A stretch of 64,000 bases of DNA. It comes from Micrasema longulum (taxonomy: Eukaryota; Arthropoda; Insecta; Trichoptera; Brachycentridae). The position numbers and the translations under genes were made by a program. The stretch lies in assembly GCA_022494885.1 (NCBI GenBank), contig JAGVSM010002963.1, positions 146,605 to 210,604 of the forward strand. Reading direction: 5' to 3'. The stretch's first letter is position 1. Every line of letters begins with the position of its first letter. Under the pieces are notes generated by a model, which saw only the letters and a program-made list of their open reading frames with translations, was not told the DNA's origin and made no database searches. Positions 29,985-40,324 of the stretch are shown here, one piece after another.

Positions 29985-30665
29985 TTTTTTAAATTTGTAT
30001 TGTACATTGAAAAAGTCCTACGAAAAAAGCATTTTTGACATACGCTGTTTTACTTATTGGTACATGAAACAGGTGGTACCGTCTACAAATCCTGGCCTGC
30101 ACATGTATTGTTATTAAACCAAGCAGCTCTGTACAGTCAACCATTCCTGTCATAATTTTGTAAAGCATTAGTTGGTCCGCACACACTCTGCGGTATTGTA
30201 GAGAAATTATTCCATGGAAGGTGGAGGCAGTGAGAGTAGATACATAAGAAATACCGGTTTTGTATTTAAGGTACTTTATAAATTTGTTTTGAATATTTTC
30301 TATTCTACTTATATATATGGCATACTGGGGATTCCATATCTGAGAGGCGTATTCCAAATAGCTTCTGACAAATGTATAATATAATGAAATAAGGGCCTTT
30401 GGATTATCAAAGTGTTTACTCCTTCGAATTATGAAACCTAACATGCTCAATGCTTTGGAGGTAATTTTATTGATATGCGATTCAAAAAGTAGTTTTGAGT
30501 CTAAAACAATCCCAAGATCTTTATATTCGTGCTTTCTCATTAGTACATTATTGTTTAGTTTGTAATCAAAATTAAGAATTTTTCTTTTCCTTGTGAATGT
30601 AATACAGACACATTTATTTATATTCAAAAACAGTTTATTTTCAATACAATAGTCAGTTAGATATA
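29985..30665 (-). mobile_element. LINE C-terminal fragment, minus strand, second family
   Basis: The open 212-residue segment at 29989-30627 reads NINKCVCITFTRKRKIL, HEYKDLGIVLDSKLLFESHI, SYLEYASQIWNPQYA, IENIQNKFIKYLKYKTG and a divergent end. Upstream, LTDYCIENKLFLNINKC extends it to about 30655. Clearly a CR1/Jockey-like region after motif D, but different from the neighbouring plus-strand copy. The two lie tail to tail, about 40 bases apart. Confidence 0.8.
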
Positions 30666-31328
30666 TAATGTTAGGTTCCGTGTCAAAATTCTAAAAACAA
30701 TATAAAGGAGACTTTAAATACAGAATATAATAATACAATGCTTAATAATTTAATTAAAGTAACTTGCCGAGTTAGTGACTTATTGAATGTTTTTTTGGAT
30801 GATTTTTTAAAAACAACTTTTTTTTGGGGTGTCTTTTTGCGGAATTTATTTTTCATTCTAAACTATTTCCTTCAGTTACCCATGGGAAAACGAAAAAGTT
30901 TGATGGTTTTTCAAATTTCTAGCGCAGTATCAATTAACCAAGGAACGAAGCTCTAATGGGCTTACTAAAATGCTTTAATAGTAAGAACATTCCTAGTGGG
31001 AAGTTGTTTTCGACTCGTGCACTATTGTAAACATCCTATTTATGTTCTGATCAAAGTTAGCATTCGTCACTTTTTAGTTTATTTACTTTAGAGTGATGCG
31101 TTGCAGTGTCCAACGCGGTAGCCGCAGCCGGTTAGAAAGGTGACGATTGAAAATACCTTTTGCCGATTGATAATATTAATCACAAATTTAAACTCACAGT
31201 ACGTTTTTTTATTATCGTTAAACAACACCCATATTTATTTCAAAACGATATTCATAAACATCGTGTCTTTTTCTTTCTTTATCCACATTCGCTCTTAAGT
31301 GGAGCATTCGGACATCACCAAACGTCCC
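30666..31328. other. No supported gene
   Basis: A frame at 30738-30956 is AT-driven. GTTTTCGACTCGTGCACT near 31008 weakly recalls repeat D. Confidence 0.25.
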
Positions 31329-31431
31329 CAGGGCTGGAATTCCAAACGCTCTCGCAGCCGTATTATCTCGTGTATTTGGTAGGTAAAAACTGTTTTCTCG
31401 TGCCGCGGGAGTGGTTCAGAATAGTACCCCA
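31329..31431. mobile_element. Small MITE (CAGGGCTGG ends)
   Basis: CAGGGCTGGAATTCCAAACG at the left and GAGTGGTTCAGAATAGTACC, CCAG at the right form imperfect inverted ends. The left end resembles the hairpin at 24835. It abuts a family M start. Confidence 0.45.
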
Positions 31432-31475
31432 GGGCCCCGATTACAATGGGAAGTTAACACTTATCTTCAATTTTA
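31432..31475 (+). mobile_element. MITE family M left-end fragment
   Basis: GGGCCCCGATTACAATGGGA, AGTTAACACTTATCTTCAAT, then cut by the RTE tail. Confidence 0.65.
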
Positions 31476-32327
31476 CTACTACTACTACCATCACGCCATT
31501 TCCCCGTAGGGGTAGGCAGAGAATGGACCGCCACACACACGTCTATCCTGTCATACATTCCTAGCCTCTTCCGCATTCATACTTCTTGTCATACATGCCC
31601 TTCGGTTCTGTCTGCTTTTGACGTGACCAGACTTAAGATTTTGGTTTATCTGATCATGCCACGTCTTCCTTGGTCGTCCTCGTCTAACGTTGCCGTTCAT
31701 TTTTTGCCATATATACTTGTTTTACCATTCTCTCGTCGTCCATTCGTTCTACGTGACCAAACCATCTCAGAGACCCTTTTTCTTAATCTTATCAATTATA
31801 CTTGACTCAGATTTACACTCTCGCCTGATTTCATCATTCGTAACCCTGTCATACATTGATTTCCCACACATTCGTCTAAGAGATCGCATTTCAACCGCGT
31901 TCACCCGGCTTTCATCCTTCCTCTGCCAGTTCCATGTTTCACTTCCATACATAAGTGTTGGGACTAAAACTCCGTTGTGCACTGCCAGTTTAGCTTCGAT
32001 TGACATATTTTTATTAGAAATTACTGTGCTTTAGTGCTCCGTTCATTTTGTTGCCCGCATTCACTCTTCTTTCAACATCTTTTTCTACTCTTCCATCTCT
32101 TGAAAACATGCTTCCCAGATACACAAATTCTTCTACTTGCTCGAGACATTCGTTGTTTACATTTATTATGCAGTCAGTAACCTCACTATCCCTTTCAAAT
32201 ACCATCACTTTTGACTTACTTTCGTTCATCGCCAATTCGCTCTCCAGGCATACATCATACATTCTAGAGACTATTTGCTGCAAATCAGCCTTGCTGCTTG
32301 CTAACAGAACTGCATCGTCAGCATGGG
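31476..32327 (-). mobile_element. RTE LINE, 5'-truncated, minus strand
   Basis: The 3' end is at the left: a (GTA)n tail in minus sense (TACTACTACTACTACCATCA) next to the GGCGTGATGG end. The coding part runs to 32327, where homology begins within the reverse transcriptase catalytic motif. It is inserted in a family M MITE whose right part is not found on the other side. Confidence 0.85.
31500..32327 (-). pseudogene. RTE reverse transcriptase C-terminal half
   Basis: Minus strand: starts ADDAVLLASSKADLQQIVSR (the ADD of the catalytic YADD box), ESKSKVMVFERD, EFVYLGSMFSRDGRVEKDV, a frameshift near 32008, AKLAVHNGVLVPTLMYGSET, NAVEMRSLRRMCGKS, another break near 31767, LRWFGHVERMDDERM, RRGRPRKTWHDQINQNLKSG, NRRACMTRSMNAEEARN and FSAYPYGEMA. 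The SAYPYGK-like ending is a hallmark of this RTE subfamily in insects. At least two frameshifts and a stop make it dead. Confidence 0.85.
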
Positions 32328-32575
32328 GGGTAAAGTGGGGGCTAAATTTCTAACTGTCTATGCTCTCTGTAACTGCAAGACGTCCTGTAATCTAGCTCCT
32401 ATCTGTTATATTTTTTTATTGATCTTAATTGAAAACGAGGAACTAGAATCCCAACCGTCCATGCGCTCTGTAGCTGCAAGACGTACTGGGATATTTATTA
32501 ATTGTACAGCGCCCTTGAGGTGATTTTCACAAAAATGGCGCTATATAAATTATCCAACTATACATATACGACGCC
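32328..32575 (+). repeat. Repeat J, near full-length copy 1
   Basis: The 30-base module around CTCTGTAACTGCAAGACG occurs twice (about 32360 and 32463). It is followed by TTGTACAGCGCCCTTGAGGT, TTTTCACAAAAATGGCGCTA and TATAAATTATCC. It matches 46365-46580 and, reversed, 50815-50945. The (ATA)n tails seen in shorter copies suggest a LINE 3' end or a SINE. Class unknown. Confidence 0.65.
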
Positions 32576-33415
32576 AAGAGCCCTGTGTTGAGTTGGGATA
32601 TGATACGAGTTAACCTAAGGCTATATAAAATAATATTACTAAAGAAATATTACGGTTATTTTAGTAATTACTTACTCGATGGTTTAATATGATTACCCGA
32701 GTATTTAATACCATAATAACTAGTAACCACGAATAGTGTATCGAGAAATCCGATGTTCATATAATATTTGTATGTAGGTGTGTTGCATCGACCTCGAGAT
32801 TCCGTAAATTCTCGTAGTTACATCCTCTCGGCGTAGAAACACAAAGAACGAACTATGGACTAACGGCGCACTTATTTACTTGGAAACATATCCTATACTC
32901 AATTTATTTGGCGGATCTTGATGCCCAAAATCCCCCGACTTTGTCAAGTTAAGTCGTCGAAATTAACTGGGAGTGTTTGTTGCGGAAAATGGTCGCTTTT
33001 GTGCCGAACAAGGCTGGAATTGCGCGCGCGGCAGAAAAAGGATGTGTAGAAATCGAATGTTTTCTATTTGAACATGACGCGACGCCTGTATGTATAACCC
33101 ATTGCATTTTATTGGTGCGAATCGTGACACCTCACTGGGGCCGAAAATCGGGGTTCGAAGGATTTATATTTAGATATACAGGTGACTGGAACTGAACCCG
33201 CCATAGAAAATTCGCATATAGAGGAGATCATTTGTTGATTGTTGGATCTTACTTTCCCTAGCTAAAGTTTTATAGTTCGGGAGATACTTATGTCAATTTT
33301 TATACATTATTGAGATTTTTCCAAAATTTGACCTTCAAGCATTCAGAACATTTTTTTTTTTCATTATTTTAGTTTTTTTTTTAATATTTGTTGGTAGCCA
33401 TTAAACATTTATGAT
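32576..33415. other. No supported gene
   Basis: The frame at 32977-33195 resembles nothing I know. No repeats noticed. Confidence 0.3.
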
Positions 33416-33416
33416 T

Positions 33417-33623
33417 AAAATACGTCGAAACTTCCCTCTAACTAGGGTTAAACATTAAGATATTTCACTTTAAAAAAAAAGTGACGAACTAGAGATCTAG
33501 TGGAGCTAGTAGAGTAAAATATTGAAACACCGTAGATTTTTTAATATTTTAGGTTGAATTAGATCGTAATTTTTTTTTAAAGCGTAATATCTTATTTTTT
33601 AACCCTAGTTTGAGGGAAGTTCC
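33417..33623. mobile_element. MITE with ~65-bp inverted arms
   Basis: TAAAATACGTCGAAACTTCC, CTCTAACTAGGGTTAAA at the left and, reversed, TAAAATACGTCGGAACTTCC, CTCAAACTAGGGTTAAA at the right. The pairing continues to an A-run with GTGACGAACTAG. No coding. Confidence 0.8.
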
Positions 33624-33635
33624 GACGTATTTTAT

Positions 33636-33800
33636 GGCGAGAATGAACGGTAAAGTGGGACGAGGACGACCAAGGAAGGTGTGGCATGATCAGATTAACC
33701 AATATCTTAAGTCTGGTCGTGTCAAAAGCGGGCATGTATGACAAGATGTATGAATGTGGAAGAAGCTAAGAATGAATGCCAGGATAGACGTGTGATAGAC
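33636..33800 (+). mobile_element. RTE LINE fragment
   Basis: ARMNGKVGRGRPRKVWHDQI, NQYLKSGRVKSG then, after a frameshift, MTRCMNVEEAKNECQDRRV. This is the penultimate part of the RTE protein. The start abuts the MITE and the SAYPYGK end is missing. Confidence 0.75.
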
Positions 33801-34289
33801 ACGGGCGTAGGTGTTGTTTTAAAATATTTTTACCAGGAACTTTCTAGAATTGCGGCCATTGAACAGAAAGGCATTATCGCCGCTCTATTTCCTCCGCTAT
33901 TTTCTTCAATGAAGCGCTTTCACGTATCGCGAATATCCGATTGGCTTCGTCTCATCGCCGCTACTTGCTTTGTCCGCTCACTGCCCGTTCTACGATTCTG
34001 CAATCGTACGAAAAAAGGCCGTAACTACATCGACGTCGATTCCGAGGAAATTAGCGTTTTGTCGGAAGTGAAGATTTGAGCCTGTCGTTACTTTATGAAC
34101 AAAGATACATACTTATTTTGTAACGCCTAGAAAAATATGTATGTTTTAAAAAAATATTTTTATGAAATACTCCGATTTTTTGCTGTAGGTTTTCCGTGTC
34201 ATTTTTGTAACGGTTTATTGCGGAATACATTCAGTGTAATTGCGCCTTTTTATCTAAGGGTGTTAAAAATAATAAAGTAAACGATTTGA
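33801..34289. other. No supported gene
   Basis: The reading frame running to 34079 is an extension of the RTE frame into unrelated sequence. The segment 33860-34070 is less AT-rich, but no family is recognised. Confidence 0.3.
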
Positions 34290-34400
34290 ACTTTGTTACA
34301 TATTTATTTATTCGTCAATACAAAATATTTATAAAAACAGAAATGATCGCAGCAGTGAACAATTTATAATGTAATTCATAAAATAAAAAAAAGTTTATAT
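34290..34400 (-). mobile_element. LINE 3' end, minus strand
   Basis: CATATTTATTTATTCG tail, then CAGAAATGATCGCAGCAGTG, AACAATTTATAATG. The reverse of this (TTGTTCACTGCTGTGATTAT) is in the LINE end at 39905-40197. Confidence 0.55.
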
Positions 34401-35367
34401 GAGATGAAAAAATCTTACGTTCTAAATATAAATATAACTAAGTAAAGTTAAGAATGATTTAACATTAACACAATGTGAAAAGTATTCAACTTGTTTATAA
34501 AAAATAATAATAATGCAATAGTAATACTTTTTACATTACACGATTTTTAGAACAATATGAAAACTTTGTTTTATTTAACTATCTAAATTAACTGATTTAA
34601 TAACACACCTTTATTTAATCAGTTATTTGTAACAAATTACCGTTTGACAATAAACCCACCGGATGTTCAATTTGTTACGCATTATGTGCAATTTAAATAA
34701 AAATACTTTTAAGTACTCTTCCAAAGAAAATAATAATAAAATAAAAAAATCCATTACTTTTCTAAAAAATACCGAGTGAGGTTGTATTTCAATTGATTGA
34801 CAGAATTTGTATTAAAAATGTCGAATACTTATATGAAAATATATAGAAGATAACAGAAGAATATAATAATATTATATAATAAAATGTATATTTGAAGATA
34901 TTTACTCTTTTTTTCTATGATATATTTTGTTGCCCTTTAATAATAAAGAACATTTTTTATTTCCTTTTTTAACTACTGTAAAATAAAAAAAGTACCTTCT
35001 AATCTTTTACATATTTTTTTTCTCTTTCTTATATTAAACAAAAATATTATACCTGTCTATTTTTTATAGCAGCAAAACATTCATAAACATTTCTTGCATC
35101 CCTCGAACACAGGCCATGCCTTTGTGGATTTTTTGTTTACTATTTTTACTGTTAATATGTATTTCATCGCTACGCAATTATCCTTTATTTTTTTAAAACC
35201 CTGTTTTACCTCTTATGTATTGTTAAAAAAAAACAAAAAAATACAATAATAATAATACAGAAATGATCATCTTTTTTTGCTGATTCCAGATCTCTACTTA
35301 ACTCATTTTCGACAGAAATGGTAGTTACGGCCTTTCTCTGTATGACGGCAGTATTACATTTTACGTA
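34401..35367. other. Very AT-rich, no gene seen
   Basis: Long A- and T-runs and AAT repeats. No frames or shared repeats supported. Confidence 0.35.
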
Positions 35368-35541
35368 CATTTTTTTGCACCACAACAGGCCAGGAGGCCT
35401 AATTACAGTGGTAAATTACATCACAGAGCACCCAGGCTTGAGAAAAATCACGTTTTAATTTTTGCGTTCTCACCGGGAATCGAACCCGGAACCTTCCGTG
35501 CGTGAGTCGGGCGTCTTGACCACTACACCACGGAGGCCGCC
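35368..35541 (-). mobile_element. tRNA-derived SINE, family 2, full-length-looking
   Basis: Minus strand: GGCGGCCTCCGTGGTGTAGT, GGTCAAGACGCCCGACTCAC (box A and anticodon arm with CTC), box B GGGTTCGATTCCCGG, GTGAGAACGC, body GTGATTTTTCTCAAGCCTGG, end GGCCTGTTGTGGTGCAAAAA. The head most resembles an Asp/Glu-type tRNA by eye. Other copies: 20676, 54289 and 60822. Confidence 0.85.
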
Positions 35542-35659
35542 GACCTTACGGCGACCATTCATTTGCTAATAGCCGCTAATGGAGAAATTCGATTCGTAGA
35601 TATTTTTTTGCTGCGTCCATTTATCATATATAAAACTTTGTTTTTTTTGTTTTATTTTT

Positions 35660-35752
35660 CTTGTCCGGGCGGATGGAGATTACAGTGGGTGTGAAATTAA
35701 GCCGGAACACTGGACCAGTGTTTTCGACTCGATGGATGTTCTCTGGTAAAAA
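35660..35752 (+). repeat. Dispersed repeat D, copy 2
   Basis: TGTCCGGGCGGATGGAGATT, GTGTGAAATTAAGCCGG, GGACCAGTGTTTTCGACTCG, ATGG. Confidence 0.65.
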
Positions 35753-35759
35753 TACTGAA

Positions 35760-36053
35760 AAAGAAAATTGTTAATTTTAAACGTTGTTCCTAATCTTTTA
35801 AATTTTTATAGAACATCGTGACGAATCTTGACCCGTCTTTGTCGTATTCTTAACTCTTTAATTTATTTAGTGATCGTTTAAATCGTTGTTAAGTTAAACC
35901 AAAACAGTCCAGATCTTGTCTCGATGTCCCTTATGTTTGTCAATGCTTCTTTTCTTCTTTTTTTAATGTTTTAAACTATTCTTTTATTGTAATATTTAAA
36001 CCCTATAAATTATTTACATGGACAGTGTCCATTAATAAATAAATAAATAAATC
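35760..36053 (+). mobile_element. LINE 3' end with AATA tail
   Basis: AT-rich 3'-UTR-like sequence ending ATGGACAGTGTCCATTAATA, AATAAATAAATAAA. The tail is joined directly to repeat G at 36048-36054, so the element inserted into that repeat. Confidence 0.5.
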
Positions 36054-36250
36054 TTGACGTCACAATTATCAATGCCCAACATGTCGCGTTTTTCTAGTGA
36101 CATATTTTTCTATAATTTATTTTCTAAAGTTAATTATGAAAACATTTTTTCACAATATCCATATTGATTTGAAAATACAATGAATTATTCTAAATCCATT
36201 GAGTATATTTTTATCGGTATTCGTAGTATGTGATATTTCCCTATCGCGAG
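36048..36250 (-). repeat. Dispersed repeat G, copy 2 (reversed)
   Basis: CTTGACGTCAC, ACATGTCGCGTTTTTCTAG, ATCGGTATTCGTAGTATGTG, ATATTTCCC: the reverse of 5557-5760. Its right part has been lost to the LINE insertion. Confidence 0.65.
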
Positions 36251-37055
36251 TGGCGCGACGTAACGTGCGATGTCGCTACGCAGCGTTAATTAAACCAGAC
36301 CCACTGTACGAGCGTAACAATCCTCCGTCATCCCTCGCGTGGATGCTACAAACTTCAAGTGTCGCATTCTGAGGGTTTTACGACTCCACTGTTGGTGTGT
36401 TGGTCCCCTCGCATCGCATTCGGTGGCACTTTAGATTCATGTTCTCCATTCCCCGAGCCGAGCGATGTCGGCTGCGGCACCTTGACCCCTTCCAGGACCC
36501 TGCTCCTGCTGTAATGAATGGCCAGCAAATTATAAAACATCGTATCATAATCTCTTTGTACATTTTTTGTACGCGTCATTGGAAGAAAAAACTCGCTACT
36601 TACTTACAAAATCTACGTGAAATTAATAACTGAAAAGTGATTATAGGTGCGAAATTATTTAAAAAAAAATAACTTACCTACTTTTTTACAAGACTTTGTT
36701 TATAAAAAAACGCGGAGTTTTTTTTTTCTACAAGTCCCATAAACCGCTTTTCAGTCAATTTCTCATCAGTTTTACAAAAATATGTTCAATATTTTTACTT
36801 CAAAAGCCATAGAAAACACATAAAAAAATATTACGATGTTACAATAGTGAAAAAGCTACATATAAAATCAAAACTTTAAAAGAAAGATTGATTCCATAGA
36901 AATGCCTTCTCTAATTACCATTAAAAATCAAGTATGTAAAACAGTTATGTAAACATGTTATGTTAAACAAATTTCTTTAAACTATTTTTTATGTCTATTA
37001 TTTTATACGTATACAGTATTATGTCTGTACTCTTTTTATTTGATTATTAATTAAA
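36251..37055. other. No supported gene
   Basis: 36255-36520 is GC-richer; overlapping frames on both strands at 36355-36633 show no family resemblance. Confidence 0.3.
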
Positions 37056-37059
37056 ACGA

Positions 37060-37212
37060 ATGTCTGAGCACCCGATGACAAACTATTATTGAATAGTTTA
37101 TCGGGACAAAATATATTTTAATACTTTTTTATCTTTATAATGTATTATTATTGTAATAATATGTATATTTTATTGAATAAAGGCTCTATGAAAAACAAAA
37201 AAAAAAAGTACA
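37060..37212 (+). mobile_element. Retroelement 3' end with poly(A)
   Basis: A hairpin (AAACTATT-ATTG-AATAGTTT, with CCGAT/ATCGG outside) at about 37071-37103, then AATAAAGGCTCTATGAAAAA and an A-run to 37207. The polyadenylation signal plus A-run suggests a poly(A)-tailed LINE or processed transcript end. Coding upstream is not recognised. Confidence 0.4.
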
Positions 37213-37238
37213 AGAAAGATCTCTAACCCACTAATGAG

Positions 37239-37370
37239 AAAGTTCAGTGCTACATGAAATTTGCGGTGCGGTAAAAATTAGAGCATTAAATTGTATGGCG
37301 AAGATTCTCAAAAAGGTATGAAAAAAATCATAAAAATAAATTGCTTTGAACTACTTCACAAGTTCTTCCG
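37239..37370 (+). repeat. Dispersed repeat F, copy
   Basis: AAAGTTCAGTGCTACATGAA, GGTAAAAATTAGAGCATTAA, ATTGTATGGCGAAGATTCTC, AGTTCTTCCGAATCAAC. Related to 22157, 45880 and 49628. Confidence 0.5.
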
Positions 37371-37865
37371 AATCAACTTTTTTTGACATTTTCGTATTAT
37401 ATATCATCAAAAATGAGTTACAAGTTTTTGACTTCTATTTACCGAGTTAGTTTTTCATTTTAGCAACCTCAGGTTAATCAAATAAAAATTAACTAGAAAG
37501 TGAGTTACACTTTAATTTACTACAATTAAAAACGATTTAGAATACAATAAACATTATGATGGTAGAATCAAGAGAATGAAGCGAGATTGACAGCGTATAA
37601 TTATTGTGAAAACATTTTACAGCGCTATCTATTATTCATATATATATCATTACTAATTTTTTTCTCTAATTACAACTCCTTTTTACAATAAAATTATAAT
37701 CACAGGGGGCAGCTTTACCATACGGCTCCTTATACCTAAATAATTTAAAGAAAAAGATGTACAACGTTCGTTATTTTAAAAATCTTTGAATTATTTCTAG
37801 TATCATATTTCCTGCGAGTATTTTTTTTACGTAAATAGTATTTAAAAGTTCAAGTCAACTTTTTT
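37371..37865. other. No supported gene
   Basis: Nothing recognised. Confidence 0.3.
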
Positions 37866-37879
37866 TTGTTGTTAATTAT

Positions 37880-37965
37880 TATTATTCTTACGGATAACTT
37901 GTAAAACGCAATATCTATAATATAATACCTCAAGGGCGTTTTACAAAGTGATTATATAAATATTG
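37880..37965 (-). repeat. Repeat J 3' end, reversed, diverged
   Basis: TATTATTATTCTTACGGATA, ATACCTCAAGGGCGTTTTAC parallels 18403-18482. Confidence 0.45.
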
Positions 37966-38216
37966 ATTTTAATTCGACTTAAAATTAGGTACTTATTTGT
38001 CTGCAGAGATTAATTTTAGAGATCTTCATTTGATTTCCACTATTAAAAATACATTAAAACTAGCGAGTATTTTTAGATGTTTCAAAAATAAACTTAGAGA
38101 AAAATGGAGCGAGCTCAGAAAAATACGCAAGACTGACCAATTATTAAATAAAAATCTTTCTTGGATATTCTCTTGTAAATTTGGCATGACTTTTTTAAAT
38201 TCATAGTATTTTCACA

Positions 38217-38475
38217 ATCATCATTATCAACGCCTTTTCTGCATCCAGCGGTGCATAGGGCACTGCATCGGTAAACCAAATGCGGCATAGTTGATTATCT
38301 GTTACATGAAGGTAAGGTGATCAGTCCTACGCTTCAGATGCCAGCTTAGGGACAGTGAAATACTAGAGTGTAAAATCACCTCTAAAGTGGAATATTTCTC
38401 GTGGACCCTATCAGGATTTAACCAGACGCCTCGAGCATCCTAGGCGAACGCGCCAACCACTACATAACGAGGCGG
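38217..38475 (-). mobile_element. SINE family 1, diverged copy
   Basis: CAATCATCATTATCA tail, CGGTGCATAGGGCACTGCAT, CTACGCTTCAGATGCCAG, and a degraded head ending CGCCAACCACTACATAACGA (minus-sense box A). Box B has decayed (TCAGGATTTAACC). Confidence 0.7.
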
Positions 38476-38602
38476 ACGTTTCTCCACTCGATTTCCTTGG
38501 GAATTTTCCTGAGAGCAGCCATCGAGTCGAAAACACTCGTCCAGGGTTCGGGTTGTATTTCACACACAGAACTCTATCGTTTATCCGCCCGAACACAGAC
38601 AA
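38476..38602 (-). repeat. Dispersed repeat D, copy 3 (reversed)
   Basis: CATCGAGTCGAAAACACTCG, TCCAGGGTTCGGGTTGTATT, TCACACACAG, TTTATCCGCCCGAACA. It starts exactly where the SINE ends. Confidence 0.65.
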
Positions 38603-38737
38603 AGCCGCGAATTATACAAAAAAGGTGTGTTTAATTATTTTGATTTGAATATAATTATGTCACCAGTAGCGCGCATTCAGCATTAACAGCATTAAAATCA
38701 TTGTAAACATTTGAATCGAGCTTATTTGGTATTTTTT

Positions 38738-39240
38738 TCTTATTATTTTATTAATGGCGTCCTGGTCCCGACCTCGATGTATTGGAGCGAAGTATGGACT
38801 TGGAAAAACAGGAATAAAAGTAGGCTGAATGCTGTCGAAATGCGATCTCTCAGGCGAATGTGTGGTAAAACTATGTACGATAGATGCACAAATATAGGGA
38901 TCCGTACATTATGCTAGGCTGAGATAAGCACTATCGACAAAATCAAGAAAGGAGTTCTGCGTTGGTTTGGACATGTAGAGCAAATGGACAGCAAAATAAC
39001 GGCTAAAATACTAACGGTGCAAATGTTGATGGATGCAGAAATAGAGGAAGACCGAGAAAGACCATGGCATGACCAAATCCAACAAATACTTGAAGATGGA
39101 CATGTTAGAAGTAGAAATAATCGGTGCGCGCGCATGAGAAGATGTATGAATGTAGAGGAAGCGAGATCTGAAGGCAAAGCTAGAGTGATGTGGCATTCTA
39201 TCCTCTCTGCCTACCCTTACGGGAAAACGGCGTGATGGTA
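38738..39240 (+). mobile_element. RTE LINE, 5'-truncated, plus strand
   Basis: Reads NGVLVPTSMYWSEVWTWKN, NAVEMRSLRRMCGKTMYD, a break, STIDKIKKGVLRWFGHVEQM, LMDAEIEEDRERPWHDQI, RRCMNVEEARSEGKARVM and HSILSAYPYGKTA, then stop and the GTGATGG end. Only the last third of the protein is present. One frameshift near 38915. Confidence 0.85.
38984..39235 (+). pseudogene. RTE ORF C-terminus
   Basis: The longest open piece of this copy (83 codons) ends in the conserved SAYPYGKTA. The middle (about residues 18-40) has diverged from the GRGRPRKTW block seen at 31600 and 33650, suggesting another RTE subfamily, shared by eye with 59700-60085. The ATG start is accidental. Confidence 0.75.
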
Positions 39241-39568
39241 TGTTTGTTCTGTTTGTAATTTTCATATGATTGATTCTTCGTGTCTAATTATTATGAAGCT
39301 ATTTCGCCTTATGGACAGACCATGCCCTCTGTACTGACGTCATGGAAATCGAGATGTACTCGTATGTGTATAGGACTATAATTATTTACTACATAATATT
39401 AGGTTGAGATTATGATAAAATGCGGCCATCTTCGCGTGTTTTCCACGGAGAACGGCAAAATAATTACGCACACATTTACCAAATGATCTACTTTAATACA
39501 GTATTATTAACGCGTATATAGCTGGCCTAGTTCTTAGTTCTTATACATACTTGTCTGATTTTTAGTAT
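39241..39568. other. No supported gene
   Basis: Nothing recognised. Confidence 0.3.
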
Positions 39569-39645
39569 TACAGTTCTCCCTCTATAGTCCGGCACTTCAC
39601 TTCTCCGGCCCTGCCAGTAATCCGGCGTTTTTATACAGACAGCTA
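39569..39645 (+). mobile_element. Pogo/Tigger-like terminal fragment
   Basis: After TA, the sequence CAGTTCTCCCTCTATAGTCC, GGCACTTCACTTC, CAGTAATCCGGCG has the CAGT start and ATAGTCCGGC style of pogo-type ends. No partner end was found. Confidence 0.45.
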
Positions 39646-39724
39646 TCAGCCGGGTAGCTATTGATACAAAACTTCGGTAGTACGGTTTTTCGTTATTGTA
39701 GTTTTAGTTTTTATTAACTTTTCA

Positions 39725-40300
39725 ATCGCGAAATATCACGTACTACGAATACTCATAATAATATGTGAAATAAATTAGAACAAAATAATTGTATTTTCAA
39801 AATCACTTTAAATATAGTGGAGAAATGTTTTCATATATGACCTTTAAAATAAAATTGTCAAAAAGTATGTCTCCTCAAAAAAACGCGACATGTTTGGCCT
39901 TAATAAGCAGCATACCAAGAGTGCATCTTTACATCGCGTTTTGCGATTTTAGGCGTTTTTTTGTAACATTTTACTGGCCCATATGTTATGTTTCTTTTTT
40001 ACTTTTTGCAGTTTTTTATTTTTATATTTTACTTCAACAAATTTGTTTAATTTTAATTATTCAGTTGAATTATATAGTTAGAATTCATATTATATATTAC
40101 ATAGTGAATTGTTCACTGCTGTGATTATTTCTGTAAAACTTTTTAATGTTAAAGGTTCTTTGAACCGTTGATATATAAATAAATAAATATATTTGTGACG
40201 TCAAGATTCGTGACGTATTAGGGACGTGGCCAATGCAATGAACCGTTTTCGCGGGATTTTAAAATTATAAATATTTTTTATGCTACTAAGTACAATTTTT
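39725..40300 (+). repeat. Dispersed repeat G, copy 3, interrupted
   Basis: Left part GCGAAATATCACGTACTACG to GCGACATGTTTGGCCTT (39725-39903), right part GTGACGTCAAGATTCGTGAC to TTTTATGCTACTAAGTA (40197-40290). The middle is replaced by a LINE 3' end. Confidence 0.65.
39904..40196 (+). mobile_element. LINE 3' end nested in repeat G
   Basis: About 290 bases ending GGTTCTTTGAACCGTTGATA, TATAAATAAATAAATAT. The interior TTGTTCACTGCTGTGATTAT links it to 34290-34400. It split an existing repeat G copy. Confidence 0.65.
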
Positions 40301-40324
40301 TTTAAGTGGTTTTGTATTCAAATT

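Noticed and set aside
33738..34079. 113-codon plus-strand frame
   Set aside because: The first 20 codons are RTE debris and the rest runs into unrelated sequence; no family resemblance.
35470..35541. Possible functional tRNA gene (minus)
   Set aside because: Same reasoning: repeated head-plus-body structure identical to 54289 and 60822.
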